40,846 bases of DNA from contig JANJWF010000187.1 of assembly GCA_024709685.1 (NCBI GenBank), positions 1 through 40,846 of the forward strand. The letters run 5' to 3'. The first letter of the stretch is position 1, and each line of letters opens with the position of its first letter. Origin of the DNA: Thiobacillus sp. (GTDB lineage Bacteria; Pseudomonadota; Gammaproteobacteria; Burkholderiales; Thiobacillaceae). Shown here in pieces: positions 39,635 to 40,846 of the stretch. A model generated the notes under the pieces. The model worked only from the letters and a program-made list of their open reading frames with translations, had not been told where the DNA came from and ran no database searches. Made by a program: the position numbers and the translations under genes.

Positions 39635-40846
39635 CTAGGCTCTGAAGAACCCGATCGCTTCGTTGAGACGGTGCACGGCATGAATCTCCATACCGGCCAT
39701 TTTCTGCTTGGGCAGGTTGGCAGCGGGGACGATGGCCTGGGTGAAGCCGAGCTTGGCGGCTTCCTTGAGGCGTTCCTGGCCGCGCTGCACGGGACGGATC
39801 TCGCCGGCGAGCCCGACTTCGCCGAACATCACCAGTTTGTCGGGCAGCGGCTGGCTGCGCAAAGAGGACACGATCGCGGCAAGCACCGCGAGGTCGGCTG
39901 CGGGCTCGCTGATCTTCACCCCGCCCACCGCGTTGACGAACACGTCCTGGTCGAAGCACGCGATGCCGGCGTGGCGGTGCAGCACGGCCAGCAGCATGGC
40001 CAGGCGGTTCTGCTCCAGGCCGACGGAGAGGCGGCGCGGGCTCGGCGCGTGGCTGGTGTCGACCAGCGCCTGGATTTCCACCAGCAGCGGCCGCGTGCCT
40101 TCCTGCGTCACCAGCACGCAGGAACCAGGCACCGGCTCGCCGTGGCGCGACAGGAAGATCGCGGAGGGGTTGGTGACGCCCTTCAGCCCTTTCTCGGTCA
40201 TCGCAAACACGCCGATTTCATTGACCGCACCGAAGCGGTTCTTGAACGCGCGGACGAGCCTGAACGACGAGCCGGTGTCGCCCTCGAAATACAGCACGGT
40301 GTCGACAATATGCTCGAGCACGCGCGGGCCGGCGATGGCGCCTTCCTTGGTGACGTGGCCAACAAGGATGATCGCGCAGCCGGTCTGCTTGGCGTGGCGG
40401 GTAAGCTGCGCTGCGCATTCACGCACCTGCGCCACGGAGCCGGGGGCGGACGTCAGCGCTTCGGAATACACGGTCTGGATCGAGTCGATCACCGCGACCT
40501 CGGGCCTGTGCTCGGCAAGCTGACCCAGAACCGCTTCGAGCCGGATCTCCGGCAACACCGGCAGGTGGGTTTCGGGCAGACTCAGGCGCCGCGCGCGCAA
40601 CGCTACCTGGCGCGCCGATTCCTCGCCGCTGACGTAAAGCGTTTTCATCCGGCCAGACAGGCCCGCCAGCGCCTGCAGCAACAGCGTCGACTTGCCGATA
40701 CCCGGATCGCCGCCGATCAGCGTCACCCCGCCGGGCACCAGGCCGCCGCCAAGCACACGGTCGAGCTCGCTGATGTCGGTCGCGATGCGGCTCTCTTCCG
40801 ACGCTTCGACGTCGTGCAGCATCTGCACCGTGCTTGTCGCTGCCAG
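39635..40846 (-). CDS. radA: DNA repair protein RadA (5' end beyond window)
   Basis: GGDPGIGKSTLLLQ Walker A; KNRFGAVNEIG motif; Lon-like C-terminal domain. N-terminal zinc finger not in window. Confidence 0.95.
   Translation of the reverse strand: MAATSTVQMLHDVEASEESRIATDISELDRVLGGGLVPGGVTLIGGDPGIGKSTLLLQALAGLSGRMKTLYVSGEESARQVALRARRLSLPETHLPVLPEIRLEAVLGQLAEHRPEVAVIDSIQTVYSEALTSAPGSVAQVRECAAQLTRHAKQTGCAIILVGHVTKEGAIAGPRVLEHIVDTVLYFEGDTGSSFRLVRAFKNRFGAVNEIGVFAMTEKGLKGVTNPSAIFLSRHGEPVPGSCVLVTQEGTRPLLVEIQALVDTSHAPSPRRLSVGLEQNRLAMLLAVLHRHAGIACFDQDVFVNAVGGVKISEPAADLAVLAAIVSSLRSQPLPDKLVMFGEVGLAGEIRPVQRGQERLKEAAKLGFTQAIVPAANLPKQKMAGMEIHAVHRLNEAIGFFRA

Overview
The 40.8-kb window is GC-rich and looks like a beta-proteobacterial chromosome, possibly from the Thiobacillus/Rhodocyclales group (inferred from gene content only). 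Most of it is ordinary housekeeping and signalling genes: a DinG/YoaA-type helicase, a GGDEF-EAL protein, an AarF/UbiB kinase, a Fur-box-preceded Fe(3+) ABC transporter, a hybrid histidine kinase, a CHASE2 adenylate cyclase next to an MBL-fold putative cyclic-nucleotide phosphodiesterase, an M48 protease, pgi, rlmD, lysC, tRNA-Ser(GCU), tRNA-Arg(ACG), prfC and radA (cut by the window edge). The items most worth a second look are: (1) two adjacent small secreted proteins built from a tandem GKGWDTFxxGxGxP motif, with an intercistronic block of hairpins and an AT-rich upstream region carrying a 17-bp palindrome; (2) an MlaE/MlaD-type lipid-transport operon whose ATPase slot holds a short protein resembling an ABC ATPase without Walker A, signature or Walker B motifs; (3) a decayed flavocytochrome c sulfide dehydrogenase (fccB) with an internal deletion and two frame changes; (4) a duplicated SH3-like gene pair where the duplication also copied the start of the neighbouring M48 protease gene; (5) a left-edge element of nested inverted repeats and a tandem 57-bp palindromic repeat. 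Nothing was run computationally; all family calls are by eye.
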